Shown one piece after another: positions 1 to 7,784 of a stretch of DNA of 24,794 nucleotides. Source of the stretch: Syntrophaceae bacterium UBA2208. GTDB taxonomy: Bacteria; Desulfobacterota; BSN033; UBA1163. The translations under genes and the position numbers were made by a program. The DNA lies in contig DCUS01000031.1 in NCBI GenBank assembly GCA_002327885.1, positions 3,239-28,032 of the forward strand. The letters are read 5' to 3'. The notes under the pieces are model-generated. The model saw nothing but the letters and a program-made list of their open reading frames with translations, did not search any database and had not been told where the DNA came from. The first letter of the stretch is position 1. Each line of letters begins with the position of its first letter.

Positions 1-244
1 TGACGGCCATGTCTTTTTTTGCTGATCCCTCCAGCCTGGCCAGTTTCGATTCGAGGGCTTTCTGCTCTTTGTCGGTCAATACGGTGGGTTTAAAATTAGA
101 AGCGTAGATATAATGTTTTACCCACCAGGCGGTAAGGAGGGCCGTAACGATTATAACCAGGGCTGCAATGCCCATTACTTGCGGTCCGCTAAAGCGGAAT
201 TTCTTGGCAGCGGGTTCAGCAATATTCTCGTTTTTATCGTTCAT
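1..244 (-). CDS. N-terminal part of a single-pass membrane protein (runs off left edge)
   Basis: The reverse strand reads from an ATG at 244 with no stop to the window edge, giving about 81 residues beginning MNDKNENIAEPAAKKF. A polar, lysine-rich N-terminus is followed by one hydrophobic segment at about residues 22-42 (VMGIAALVIIVTALLTAWWV), then a charged, helix-prone stretch (TDKEQKALESKLARLE). This suggests a membrane-anchored protein with a short cytoplasmic N-terminus and a coiled-coil-like outer part. I do not recognise the family. No clear Shine-Dalgarno sequence precedes the ATG, so the start is supported mainly by the reading frame and domain layout. Confidence 0.55.
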   Translation of the reverse strand, partial: MNDKNENIAEPAAKKFRFSGPQVMGIAALVIIVTALLTAWWVKHYIYASNFKPTVLTDKEQKALESKLARLEGSAKKDMAV

Positions 245-274
245 AAGGGTAAAATACATCATTTCCGTTCAAGT

Positions 275-484
275 GTAAAGATTTCTAACAAGCGCCTCAG
301 GCTTAAAATATTTTTCTCTTCCGGGTCTGATTTATTTAGCATGGAGGCGCTGGGGGAGGTGGTTTGGGTAGATATCCATCTTGGGGAAGGCTGGGGAGAT
401 TATAAGTCCGGAGTGAAATTCATCGATATCCTTCTGCAGGATATGACGAAATTGAAGGATTTTTTGAAAAGCCTCTCACAATAG
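275..484 (+). pseudogene. C-terminal fragment of a PilZ domain
   Basis: The last 60 or so residues of this frame follow the second half of a PilZ (c-di-GMP-binding) domain: LRLKIFF, then GEVVWVD, then YKSGVKFIDI and a closing helix. The first half, which carries the RxxxR and NxSxGG ligand motifs, is not visible in any forward frame upstream. There the sequence becomes antisense to the membrane-protein gene. No good start codon with a ribosome binding site lies before the homologous part. It is therefore most likely a remnant with no c-di-GMP-binding residues. An unusual start codon for a short intact protein cannot be excluded. Confidence 0.5.
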
Positions 485-545
485 TCTGCTTTCAAATAGT
501 ATACCGCAATTCGGTTATCATCAAATTATCATCAGGCGAAGAATT

Positions 546-3122
546 TTAGATAAGAGCCGATGGACTTGACTTTTTGGGCTGGAAAGCGACCGTAAAAGTC
601 GTTCCGCCGGATGCAGTACACTCCTTTGCCTCCCTCACGTGGGGGCACCTGGAAATATCTCCCGGACATAGATCCCGATCGGTAGGAATATAGACACACC
701 GTTTGCTTGTCATCGAGAGATCAAAGCCAAACCTTTGTCCATAGACCTTCATTCGAAGAAGGTCTAAACCCTTGCCTCCGGCTCCGAAGTCGAACGGTTT
801 TTTCGAAGCGTATAGTTCTGTTTCTTTTGTGTGGAAAAGGCCATCAAAGATGTACGCCTGATTCTCTTCGGTCATTCCAATTCCATAATCCGTGATATGA
901 AGCATAATCTTTCCATGTTTTTGTTCTGCCACGAGGCGAATGGACCCGCCATCCGGCGTATTTTCTACTGCATTTTTGAGGAGACCTTCTATCACATTTT
1001 GTAAAATGAGGGGATCGATAAGGACGAAAAGATCATTTTTCCCCTCGACATGAAATCGAATGTTTCTGTGGCCGGATAATTGTTTGACCCTTTCCAGCAC
1101 ATCCAGAGCGAACGGAAAAAGGTTGATGGACTGAAATTCTTCAGCCTTCCCGGATAAATATTGACTGAGCCATGCCTTGAGACCCTCGAGGTGGGCCCGG
1201 ATATCGGTGGGCATCTCCGAAAGATCCTCAATCCGCTGCCAGATCCGGTCGAGGTTGTCCAGAAGGGCGCCTGCTTCGAGTTCCTGTGAAATTCTGAATA
1301 TATCATCTGTTTCTTTGGAAATATTGGAAAGTCTCTCAAGGTTTCGTTCCAGGACCTCCATGGTATTCTGAAACGTTGCATGGATGGATAAAGGTTTCAG
1401 TTTCTTTTTCAAGAGACGCAGATTTCCCTGGATCACGGCAAGGGGCGTCCTCAACTCGTGCGAAATGAGATTGACGGCCTTTGTTTTTGCTCGATTCAAC
1501 TGCTCGAGTTGTTGGTGGGATTTGATCAGCGCCTCTTGGGCTTGAATGCGTTCCGTAATGTCATCGAGGGTGACGATATATTCTCCTGTGGTTAGCCTGA
1601 AAGGGATAAAATGAACGATTTTTTTTGATCCATCCTTGCAGGTGGCGGGAAGCGTTCTGGGGACCCTTTCCCCCGGTTTTGTGCTACGCAGGTAATCGAT
1701 CCAGGTTGAGATGACTTCTCTTCTGGACCTGGGGTCAGGAAAAGCCTTTCTAAACCATTCGAAGCTGTTTGGCACTTCGTCCAGCTCATAACCGAATATC
1801 TCTTTGAATTTTGGGTTGATATATTCAAATCCCCCTTCCTGATTGATCATAATGATGCCAAAAGGCGCATTTTCTGAGAGCGTTTGAAATCTGTTTCGCT
1901 CGTTCCGCATCACTTCTTCAGCTACTTTTCGCTCTGTCACATCCCTCAAATAAACGAGATAAACGGACCTGCCCCGATAGAGTATGCTTGCCGCCGAGAC
2001 TTCAATATAGATGACCTCTCCGTTCTTGGTCAGGCCCTTAAATTCATATCGAAGAGGGACAGGGTCTCCTCTATGTCTTCGCTGATTGATCGTTATGACT
2101 CTGCGCTGATCATCCGGATGGACTATTATGAGGACAGGTTGGCCAATCATGTCTTCCGGTTCCTCATACCCAAATATCTCCACGAATCTTCTGTTCACAT
2201 ATTGAATCTTTTCACCATGGATGATGGCGACCGCATCATTGGAGCTTTCGATAGCCGTCCTGTAACGTTCTTCGCTTTCGGCGAGGGCGTCCTCGGCCAT
2301 TTTCCTGTTTGTGATGTCCATCATGGTGCCCTCGTAAAACAGAGGCTTCGCCCGGGCATCCCTGACCATCCTTACGTTTACGGAGATCCACTGCAGGCTC
2401 CTGTCCTTGTGGTACATTTTGACTTCATAGTTCTGAACCGCGCCTTGGTCAAAGAGAAGATTGATTAAACGATGATGATCATCAGGGTTGACATAGATGC
2501 TTCGTATGTTTTTGACGCTCAGGATGAGCTCTTCGGGCGAACCGTAGCCATGGATCTTAGCAAGAGAGGGGTTGGCGCTTATAAATTGACCATCCGGAGC
2601 AACCTGGAAGATTCCTTCCATGGCGTTCTCATAGATATTCCTGTATTTTTCCTCTGTTTGTTTTACGATCACCTCCAGTTGTTTCCGTTCGGTGATGTCC
2701 CGGACATAGATGGCGATCCTGCGGATCTCCAATCCATTCTCTATGACCGGATAGAGGCTATTTTCGAATACCTTTTCCCCAAGCTTCCCTTCGAACCGCA
2801 CTGGCTTTCGTGTCTCAAGAGCCGTTATGACCTTCTCCTTGCTGCTCTTGACACGATCACTGGGAATAAAGTCATAGATCGATGTGCCGGAGAGTTTCTC
2901 CATGGGAACACCATAAAGACGGGCTGCGTTCCTGTTTGCCGTGAGGATAATCCCATCCCGATCCATCAGGATGACGACTTCCGCTGTGGCGTTGAAGAGA
3001 TCCAGGAATATTTTTTCCATTTGTTCCCGCTCTTTCCGGCAATGCTCGAGTTCCACAACCCTCCGGCGGAGCGCTTCTATTTCTTCAATGAGAGGTATTT
3101 CTTTCTCTTCCCGATCAGCCAT
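546..3122 (-). CDS. Multi-PAS sensor histidine kinase with cysteine-rich insert in the ATPase domain
   Basis: A protein of about 858 residues that should autophosphorylate a histidine in response to a signal sensed by its PAS domains. No transmembrane segments are seen, so it is probably cytoplasmic. In order there are a short coiled coil, four PAS or PAS/PAC units (each ending near a DITER/DVTER motif), a HisKA-like helix with H555 in the ISHELRTP motif, and a HATPase domain with NAVENTPDGG (N box) and DYGIGM (G1). After the G boxes comes a C-x9-C-x6-C-x8-C cluster (KRCVYIP...DLCPG...SRCPH...KECTASGG). The frame extends upstream to a GTG at 3239, but the ATG at 3122 is preferred: it has AGGA 7 nt upstream and begins the expected MADREEKE coiled coil. 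No response regulator is adjacent. Confidence 0.9.
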   Translation of the reverse strand: MADREEKEIPLIEEIEALRRRVVELEHCRKEREQMEKIFLDLFNATAEVVILMDRDGIILTANRNAARLYGVPMEKLSGTSIYDFIPSDRVKSSKEKVITALETRKPVRFEGKLGEKVFENSLYPVIENGLEIRRIAIYVRDITERKQLEVIVKQTEEKYRNIYENAMEGIFQVAPDGQFISANPSLAKIHGYGSPEELILSVKNIRSIYVNPDDHHRLINLLFDQGAVQNYEVKMYHKDRSLQWISVNVRMVRDARAKPLFYEGTMMDITNRKMAEDALAESEERYRTAIESSNDAVAIIHGEKIQYVNRRFVEIFGYEEPEDMIGQPVLIIVHPDDQRRVITINQRRHRGDPVPLRYEFKGLTKNGEVIYIEVSAASILYRGRSVYLVYLRDVTERKVAEEVMRNERNRFQTLSENAPFGIIMINQEGGFEYINPKFKEIFGYELDEVPNSFEWFRKAFPDPRSRREVISTWIDYLRSTKPGERVPRTLPATCKDGSKKIVHFIPFRLTTGEYIVTLDDITERIQAQEALIKSHQQLEQLNRAKTKAVNLISHELRTPLAVIQGNLRLLKKKLKPLSIHATFQNTMEVLERNLERLSNISKETDDIFRISQELEAGALLDNLDRIWQRIEDLSEMPTDIRAHLEGLKAWLSQYLSGKAEEFQSINLFPFALDVLERVKQLSGHRNIRFHVEGKNDLFVLIDPLILQNVIEGLLKNAVENTPDGGSIRLVAEQKHGKIMLHITDYGIGMTEENQAYIFDGLFHTKETELYASKKPFDFGAGGKGLDLLRMKVYGQRFGFDLSMTSKRCVYIPTDRDLCPGDISRCPHVREAKECTASGGTTFTVAFQPKKSSPSALI

Positions 3123-3273
3123 GATGAAGTCCTGATATTTTGAGTCTATCCTATTATAGAAGATTTCTTTAAATTTATGGAAGAAAAAAATGAGAAAAAC
3201 TGGATTCCTGCTTTCCTGAACTTCCTTGAAATTTCCCACAGGGAGTCTTAAATTTATATTGGAGGTGATTTTA

Positions 3274-3867
3274 ATGAACTCAAAGAAAATACTGGGCTAT
3301 ATCAGCCTATCATTGATTTTGACTTTTTTAATTCCATGCCAGGGATGGACACAGGCTTTATTTCCTTATGAGGGGGAAGGAGGAGTCAAGCCAGGAACAC
3401 ACGCTCCAGTCATTATCCATTCTTTTGCTGCGGAGCGGGGGCATTACGGATATATCTGGAAAATCTATCTTGAGGCGGAGGACCCGGATGGGGATATGCT
3501 TAGGATTGCGTCCGTGGTGGATCAACCGGGTGTCGGTCGCTATCCGACCGATTGGGTCTACCTGAGAAAAGAATATGGAAACCGTCTTAAAGGGTATATT
3601 CAATGGAATACCTTCAGCTCGAGGTCATCTTATTTAAGGGAATGGACACCTATTACGCTGAAAGTTTCAGTTTTCGACAAAGCAGGAAACGAGAGTAATG
3701 TAATTGTTTTTCCGTTTATATTCGAATTAGGGAGGGGCCAATATGAGCCCACACCTCCCTGGCCTTTTGATCAAGGTGATCTTTCGATGCTGGGTTATAT
3801 CCATATTCATCTCGTCAATCCTCAGGAAGGGTATGACCGCTTTCCCCGCCGTGATTTTCGCCGCTAA
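3274..3867 (+). CDS. Secreted protein of unknown function (beta-sandwich-like)
   Basis: A 197-residue protein. The ATG at 3274 is chosen over an upstream in-frame ATG (3226) because a near-perfect GGAGGTGAT lies just before it and the protein then begins with a classical signal peptide (MNSKKILGYISLSLILTFLIPCQGWTQA). The mature part contains EDPDGDMLRIASV and ITLKVSVFDKAGNESN. These resemble the Asp-rich strands of cadherin- or Ig-like extracellular domains ('DPDGD', 'V.D.aGN'). It ends in a Pro/Trp-rich tail and a basic terminus. I do not recognise a named family. It is transcribed divergently from the histidine kinase with about 150 bp between the starts. Periplasmic or surface location is inferred. 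Confidence 0.7.
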   Translation: MNSKKILGYISLSLILTFLIPCQGWTQALFPYEGEGGVKPGTHAPVIIHSFAAERGHYGYIWKIYLEAEDPDGDMLRIASVVDQPGVGRYPTDWVYLRKEYGNRLKGYIQWNTFSSRSSYLREWTPITLKVSVFDKAGNESNVIVFPFIFELGRGQYEPTPPWPFDQGDLSMLGYIHIHLVNPQEGYDRFPRRDFRR

Positions 3868-4244
3868 ATGCGAAAGGGAGGGCTCGTTTTCAAAAACAAA
3901 GGGCAATCCACTCTGCCTTGTTTCTCATTTCAACACATCGTCGAATATCTTATCTTATGGCCGGTTGTTTAAAGTTCAACCACAGGAATTCGGTGGCTTT
4001 CCTAAATATCGCAATGGAGGTGTTCAGGGAATCTGAAGCGCTAAGTTTCCTCCAAGGGTTGACTTCTCCCCGCTTAGTTTAATATACTTTTCTTAAGATT
4101 TAGGGGTTTGTTAGCAGAATGCTTAGGTTTCGAAAATTCCACAGATTACCAACTCCAATCCCTCTAATGATAAAGCGGTTAGGGATAACCAAACGGTGGA
4201 CTGTGGTTTTAAGACTGATACCCCTGTTGAGGGTCAGGTAATCG
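3868..4244. other. Intergenic region, 377 bp, no gene seen
   Basis: No reading frame with a credible start and ribosome binding site was found. A forward frame at 3743-4036 mostly overlaps the preceding gene out of frame and looks like a shadow. One short palindrome is visible near 4179-4192 (GGTTAgggaTAACC). The promoter of the downstream ATPase gene should lie here, but I see no convincing -35/-10 pair. Confidence 0.5.
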
Positions 4245-5852
4245 ATGTATAACGAATTTTATGGTTTATCAGAAAAGCCTTTCGAATTACTCCCGGACCC
4301 CAAATTTCTCTTCCTGACAAGCAGCCATCGAGAAATCATTGCCTCGATGATGGATGGGATAAGAAATCGAAAGGGTTTTATCTCAATCACCGGGGAGGTG
4401 GGAACAGGTAAGACGACCCTCATTCGTTTTTTATTAGGTAAACTTGAAGTCGAGGAAAAAGTGAAAACAGTCCTTATCTTTCACCCCACGATCACTTTTA
4501 AAGAATTATTGAAAAATATTCTCCTGGAATTAGATCTTGAAATTAGGAAGGCCGGCAAAAAAGCTCTTTTGGAACAATTCAATGAGTATTTAACCCGGAT
4601 GATTGCCAAGGAGGAAACCCTGGTGATCATCATTGATGAAGCCCAGGACCTTTCCAAAGAGGTGATGGGAGAACTCGGAATGTTGCCAAAGTTGACAGCC
4701 CTTCAGATTGTTTTCGCGGGTCAACCCGAGTTTGATGACAAACTTAACTTACAAGGTCTGAGGCAATTGAAACAGAGGATAGGGATCAAACGCCAAATCA
4801 AGCTCTTCACCGAGGAGGAGTCTAAGGATTACATCGAGCATCGGCTCAGATTGGTCAAAAGCAGTAGCTCCGAGAGATTTACGCCAAAAGCCATTTCGAT
4901 GGTTTGTTCACATGCCCGGGGTATTCCACGCCTTATTAATGTCATTTGTGACAATGCCTTTCTGATGGGCTATAGTTTTTCTCAAAAAAAGATTGACGTT
5001 GATATCATTCGTGAAGTCATCAAGGACAGGGAAAGGCCTTTTTTTAAAAAAACCGCCTTTTTGTCCATTGTCAGACCTGTCAAAGAATTTTGCTTGCCTC
5101 CACCCGGATCAAGTTTTCTATTGAATCGAACGTCTCTGCTCGTCCTGTCTTTTCTTTGTCTGGCGGGATTTGCTTTTCTGATCTATCGATACTCCCTGCC
5201 AAAATCTGTTAAAACGTGGGATATCGAATCTCTCAAAGCCCCTCTTGTCATGACCCAGCCCCCGTTACCGTCACCCTCTCCGCATAACGTGACGAAAGAA
5301 ATCCCTAAAAGCAATATTCATCGAATCCCTGTCGAGACGAAAACTGACTCCCCTGGACTTCAAGAACCTGTTTCTCTACCCGCTGCTCCTCCTCCCCTCA
5401 TGGGTGGGGAAAAAACATCAACAGAAATTGTAACAATCGAAAAGGGGCAAACCATCTATTTTCTGGCCCAAAAATATTACCGCATGGTCAACAGTACCCT
5501 GATGACCCTCATCTTAGATTCAAACCCGGAAATTAAAGACGTCCATCTCATTTTGGTAAACCAAAAAATTAGGGTGCCTAAAATTACAGAGGAATTGTTG
5601 ACCATCAGGACTCCTGAGAATACCTATAAAATTAATGCTGGCACCTTTGATAGCTCTTATCCGGCGAAGTTCTACAGGGATGAGCAAGCATTAAAAGAGA
5701 AAATAATTGAGATTCTCCCCCGGAAAGTATCACCCAAGGAAAGATGGTATCAAGTGGAAATTGGAAATTTTAGCAGTCAAGACGAAGCCTTAAAGATGAT
5801 TGCTTACCTTAAAGGAAAAGGACTGTTGCCTGCTTATGGAGGTCTTCAATAA
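4245..5852 (+). CDS. ExeA/GspA-like AAA ATPase with membrane anchor, LysM-like and SPOR-like C-terminus
   Basis: A 535-residue protein of the ExeA type, known from assembly of type II secretion secretins and related envelope machines. Residues 1-270 are the AAA module: the MYNEFYGLSEKPFELLPDP signature, Walker A GEVGTGKTT at 50-58, and Walker B LVIIIDEAQDLS near 125-136. One transmembrane helix follows at about 294-312. A proline-rich linker (about 335-385) leads to a peptidoglycan-binding LysM-like stretch (TIEKGQTIYFLAQKYY... and LILVNQKIRVPKI). The C-terminus ends in a SPOR-like repeat (YQVEIGNFSSQDEALKMIAYLKGKG). The architecture suggests a cytoplasmic ATPase coupled across the membrane to cell-wall binding. 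The start at 4245 gives the canonical N-terminus. No secretin or pilus genes are next to it. Confidence 0.88.
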   Translation: MYNEFYGLSEKPFELLPDPKFLFLTSSHREIIASMMDGIRNRKGFISITGEVGTGKTTLIRFLLGKLEVEEKVKTVLIFHPTITFKELLKNILLELDLEIRKAGKKALLEQFNEYLTRMIAKEETLVIIIDEAQDLSKEVMGELGMLPKLTALQIVFAGQPEFDDKLNLQGLRQLKQRIGIKRQIKLFTEEESKDYIEHRLRLVKSSSSERFTPKAISMVCSHARGIPRLINVICDNAFLMGYSFSQKKIDVDIIREVIKDRERPFFKKTAFLSIVRPVKEFCLPPPGSSFLLNRTSLLVLSFLCLAGFAFLIYRYSLPKSVKTWDIESLKAPLVMTQPPLPSPSPHNVTKEIPKSNIHRIPVETKTDSPGLQEPVSLPAAPPPLMGGEKTSTEIVTIEKGQTIYFLAQKYYRMVNSTLMTLILDSNPEIKDVHLILVNQKIRVPKITEELLTIRTPENTYKINAGTFDSSYPAKFYRDEQALKEKIIEILPRKVSPKERWYQVEIGNFSSQDEALKMIAYLKGKGLLPAYGGLQ

Positions 5853-5860
5853 ATAAAGTG

Positions 5861-5903
5861 AAATGGCCTATATGAAAAAGCAATTTTGAAGAGGGGGCCA
5901 TTT
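5861..5903. other. Inverted repeat after the ATPase gene
   Basis: AAATGGCC at 5861-5868 is complementary to GGCCATTT at 5896-5903, separated by 27 nt and followed by AAAATAG. It could fold in RNA and may help end the ATPase transcript, but there is no T-run, so it is not a typical intrinsic terminator. Confidence 0.25.
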
Positions 5904-5998
5904 AAAATAGACTCGAACCCCATTTTAGGAGCCGAATGATCGGGAGATGAGTTGATGAGGCGCGAGAAAATATTAGAGCAGAATGGGAGAGGATGATA

Positions 5999-6325
5999 GT
6001 GGAAATCATAGAAATTTTGTTGAAATGTCCATTTAGCTGGGAAAAATTAAAGGAGATGAAGGAAAAGAAAATTGAATTTTGGGCAGCGGATGGCCTGAAC
6101 CTCTTGCGAATCATCGAGATAGATGAAAAGCAGAAGAGTTTTTATATGGTTAACCAGTCTGGAAAAATAACATGGCCCTTGAAATATCAGAAACTGGAAG
6201 AAGTTCATAATAAAATTCACAGTGGGGAAACAGATTTGATCTCCTACGAAATTGATAAATTGGTTCCCACATGGGGAAACTATATCGTTGGTCTGTTTAA
6301 ATATCTTGGCTGCGACAAGGTTTAA
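5999..6325 (+). CDS. Small protein of unknown function
   Basis: A protein of about 108 residues that I do not recognise. The frame has an ATG at 5993, but GGGAGAGG abuts it with no spacing. The GTG at 5999 has a proper 6-nt spacing and is preferred; the products differ by two residues. The sequence is soluble, rich in Lys, Glu and Ile, with alternating helix- and strand-like parts (EIIEILLKCPFSWEKLKEM, then KIEFWAADGLNLLRIIEID, then WPLKYQKLEEVHNKIHSGE). It may be a small regulatory or DNA-binding fold, but nothing fixes this. It sits between the ExeA-like ATPase and a lipoprotein gene on the same strand. Confidence 0.55.
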   Translation: MEIIEILLKCPFSWEKLKEMKEKKIEFWAADGLNLLRIIEIDEKQKSFYMVNQSGKITWPLKYQKLEEVHNKIHSGETDLISYEIDKLVPTWGNYIVGLFKYLGCDKV

Positions 6326-6344
6326 ATTTTATCCCGTATCATCC

Positions 6345-6374
6345 CGAAAGACCCGGTCTTCAAACCGGGGATGA
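6345..6374. repeat. REP-like palindrome between two genes
   Basis: CCCGGT at 6352-6357 pairs with ACCGGG at 6364-6369 around a CTTCAA loop, flanked by CATC and GATG arms. It lies just after the stop of the preceding gene and includes the ATG at 6371 that would otherwise be read as the start of the lipoprotein. This resembles dispersed extragenic palindromes more than a terminator, because no T-run follows. Confidence 0.4.
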
Positions 6375-6433
6375 AGTCAATTTCAAATCTAAGGATAAAG
6401 AAAAGCCCCAACCTGATAGTTCCCGCTGAGAAT

Positions 6434-7072
6434 ATGGTAAAGATATTGGAAAGAAAAAATGGATTTCTTGGATTCAGGCAAATCATTTCCGCCTGTCTCA
6501 TTTTGATGTTCATCCTGTCCGGCTGTACCCACACCCGAGTCAAAATATATCCAGAGGAGATTCCTCCGAAGAAGACCTCTCCGGAGAGAATCCCTGAAGA
6601 GAGAGCGGCTCCGGTTAAAACCCTTCCGGAGAAGACCTACGGCGAAACAGTGTCTGAATGGAGATCGTACCGGGATTTGACGAAATGGATGGAAGATGAT
6701 TTTTCTTTTGACACGAAAAGATACGAAGAATTCAAAGGGACGTTGCCCGTTCCGAGAACCCCGCAGGAGACCTTCCGACTTCAGTCGGGAATCTATATCG
6801 ACGCCGCCTTTTTCTTAAAAGAAGCGCTCAACCGGATTAACCCTTCCTATGACGCCCGAATCGTTGTTCTCGTATTCCGACCCTATGGATTTAATCATTA
6901 TGTCTGCTCTTTTAAAGAGAGCGGCAGGCTCTTCATCATGGATTATGGAACGCCCTATCCGGTGGTCACCGGAGTTCACGGGCCATTTTATTCGCTTGAG
7001 GAATATAGGATATTCTATAAAAAACATCATCCAATAAAAAGAGAGATTGAGGCCATTACCTATTTAAAATAA
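6434..7072 (+). CDS. Lipoprotein with a degenerate transglutaminase-like core
   Basis: About 212 residues from the ATG at 6434. An earlier in-frame ATG (6371) lies inside a palindrome and would put a long polar stretch before the signal peptide. The N-terminus has a basic region, a hydrophobic core and a lipobox LSGC (Cys31), so lipid anchoring after export is expected. A Pro/Lys/Glu-rich tether (PEEIPPKKTSPERIPEERAAP) follows. The C-terminal half resembles the bacterial transglutaminase/cysteine-protease fold: RLQSGIYIDAAFFLKEAL, then NHYVCSF (His) and LFIMDYGTPY (Asp). Where the family has the G-x-C-x-D nucleophile, this protein has G-I-Y-I-D, so it may be a binding protein rather than an enzyme. 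The family assignment is moderate. Confidence 0.6.
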   Translation: MVKILERKNGFLGFRQIISACLILMFILSGCTHTRVKIYPEEIPPKKTSPERIPEERAAPVKTLPEKTYGETVSEWRSYRDLTKWMEDDFSFDTKRYEEFKGTLPVPRTPQETFRLQSGIYIDAAFFLKEALNRINPSYDARIVVLVFRPYGFNHYVCSFKESGRLFIMDYGTPYPVVTGVHGPFYSLEEYRIFYKKHHPIKREIEAITYLK

Positions 7073-7143
7073 AAGGTGGGAGAGTTGTGAATAGCCCTTG
7101 AGTCACTCGTAATGATGTGCCCTGGAACTCGAGTTAATCCCAC

Positions 7144-7302
7144 TCACTCAAAAAAAGGGTCTCTGGGGTCGTCCCGAAATTTAGTTCCAGTTTCCTTGTT
7201 TTTCTTTTCCCTCGCCATTTGGTCAATTAGGAAAATGACACCCTGTTCGGGAATTTTCAACTTGGTTGGGATTTCCGATGGCTCGCTCGATCCCTCGCAC
7301 AT
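7144..7302 (-). CDS. Small ORF coupled to a PIN-domain remnant
   Basis: A 52-residue reading frame whose ATG (7302-7300) overlaps the stop codon of the PIN remnant by one base (TAATG). It is preceded by a strong GAGGAG ribosome binding site. It is acidic and basic in turn, with IPTKLKIPEQGVIFLIDQMA followed by a polar tail ending FRDDPRDPFFE. I do not recognise it. The start signal is too good for chance, and the coupling implies it was the second gene of a PIN operon, perhaps a partner or a truncated next gene. Whether it is still expressed is doubtful because its upstream gene is broken. Confidence 0.4.
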   Translation of the reverse strand: MCEGSSEPSEIPTKLKIPEQGVIFLIDQMAREKKNKETGTKFRDDPRDPFFE

Positions 7303-7440
7303 TATATCTCCTCGAATTCTTGGGGAGTGAGGATTCGGCAAGGGATCCCGTTTTCCTGAAGTGCCTCCGGCGGAATACTGAGCAGGCCTTTGTCTCCAAT
7401 GATTAGAAAATCCGCCTCCACTTCCTTGCAAGGGGGCCCG
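7302..7440 (-). pseudogene. C-terminal remnant of a PIN-domain toxin
   Basis: On the reverse strand the end of the frame reads VEADFLIIGDKGLLSI and then GIPCRILTPQEFEEI before the TAA at 7302. This is the typical end of COG1569-type PIN toxins (ADFLITGDKDLL...ILTPREFL), including the last acidic metal ligand in GD. The conserved first half is missing: upstream the frame becomes unrelated sequence and then enters repeat R1. The remnant is probably non-functional. It fits the pattern of broken toxin genes in 7.1-10.1 kb. Confidence 0.65.
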
Positions 7441-7489
7441 CGAATCGCCATTGTCGAAGCGTGTAGACAGCGATACAAATTACAATTGC

Positions 7490-7629
7490 GACCTTCTTGT
7501 CGCTCCGCCATTCCCCATCGGGCCTACTCTAACCTTTTCCGGTGCAAGAGATTAAAGAGGGTTTTGGGAAGTTCAATGAGCCTTGATTGGACAGCCAAAA
7601 TATTGGCGGCAGGAATCGAATAAGCGCCT
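7490..7629. repeat. Repeat R1, copy A (140 bp)
   Basis: 140 bp identical to 21554-21693 in the same orientation, with a single difference (T at 7588, C at 21652). To the right, 7630-7735 is clearly related to 21694-21795 but much less similar. Both strands carry partial reading frames. Forward, a frame ends ...DLLVAPPFPIGPTLTFSGARD-stop; reverse, a frame ends ...SIPAANILAV...LLHRKRLE-stop. I recognise neither. The left side of copy A abuts a PIN remnant, while the left side of copy B does not. Confidence 0.85.
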
Positions 7630-7784
7630 CCTTTCCCATCATTACGATATTGCAAAGGAAATTTCAAGTCTTTTTCTTCTGGATAGTATCTGGATAGTAT
7701 CTTCGGACCGGAAATGTTTCCGGCGATCTGATGGGCTTTCCAGTTCGGAATATCGTTGAACCCCCAGTCCCCTACAAGTGAAAT
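7524..7784 (-). pseudogene. Unrecognised gene remnant extending through repeat R1
   Basis: The reverse strand is open for 86 codons between a TGA at 7785-7787 and a TAG at 7524-7526, with no start codon that has a ribosome binding site. The copy B counterpart (21588-21764) keeps the same frame and length for 58 codons, so the two align residue by residue even where the DNA has diverged (RYYPEEKDLKFPLQYR against KYCPRRIFLKFHLEYR). That points to coding ancestry. The 5' end is missing in both. It overlaps the last codons of the PIN toxin gene in another frame. Function is unknown. Confidence 0.35.

Noticed and set aside
1884..3143. Two long forward reading frames (1884-2468 and 2472-3143) opposite the histidine kinase
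   Set aside because: They are antisense to conserved PAS domains, lack ribosome binding sites and have no recognisable motifs; they are shadows of the kinase gene.
6371..6433. An earlier ATG (6371) as the start of the lipoprotein
   Set aside because: It lies in the loop-side arm of a REP-like palindrome without a ribosome binding site and would place 21 polar residues before the signal peptide.
7390..7623. A 77-codon forward frame through R1 (and its counterpart at 21439-21687)
   Set aside because: The shared part is only the R1 core; the upstream parts are unrelated and there is no ribosome binding site. Another forward frame and a reverse frame in R1 are equally plausible.
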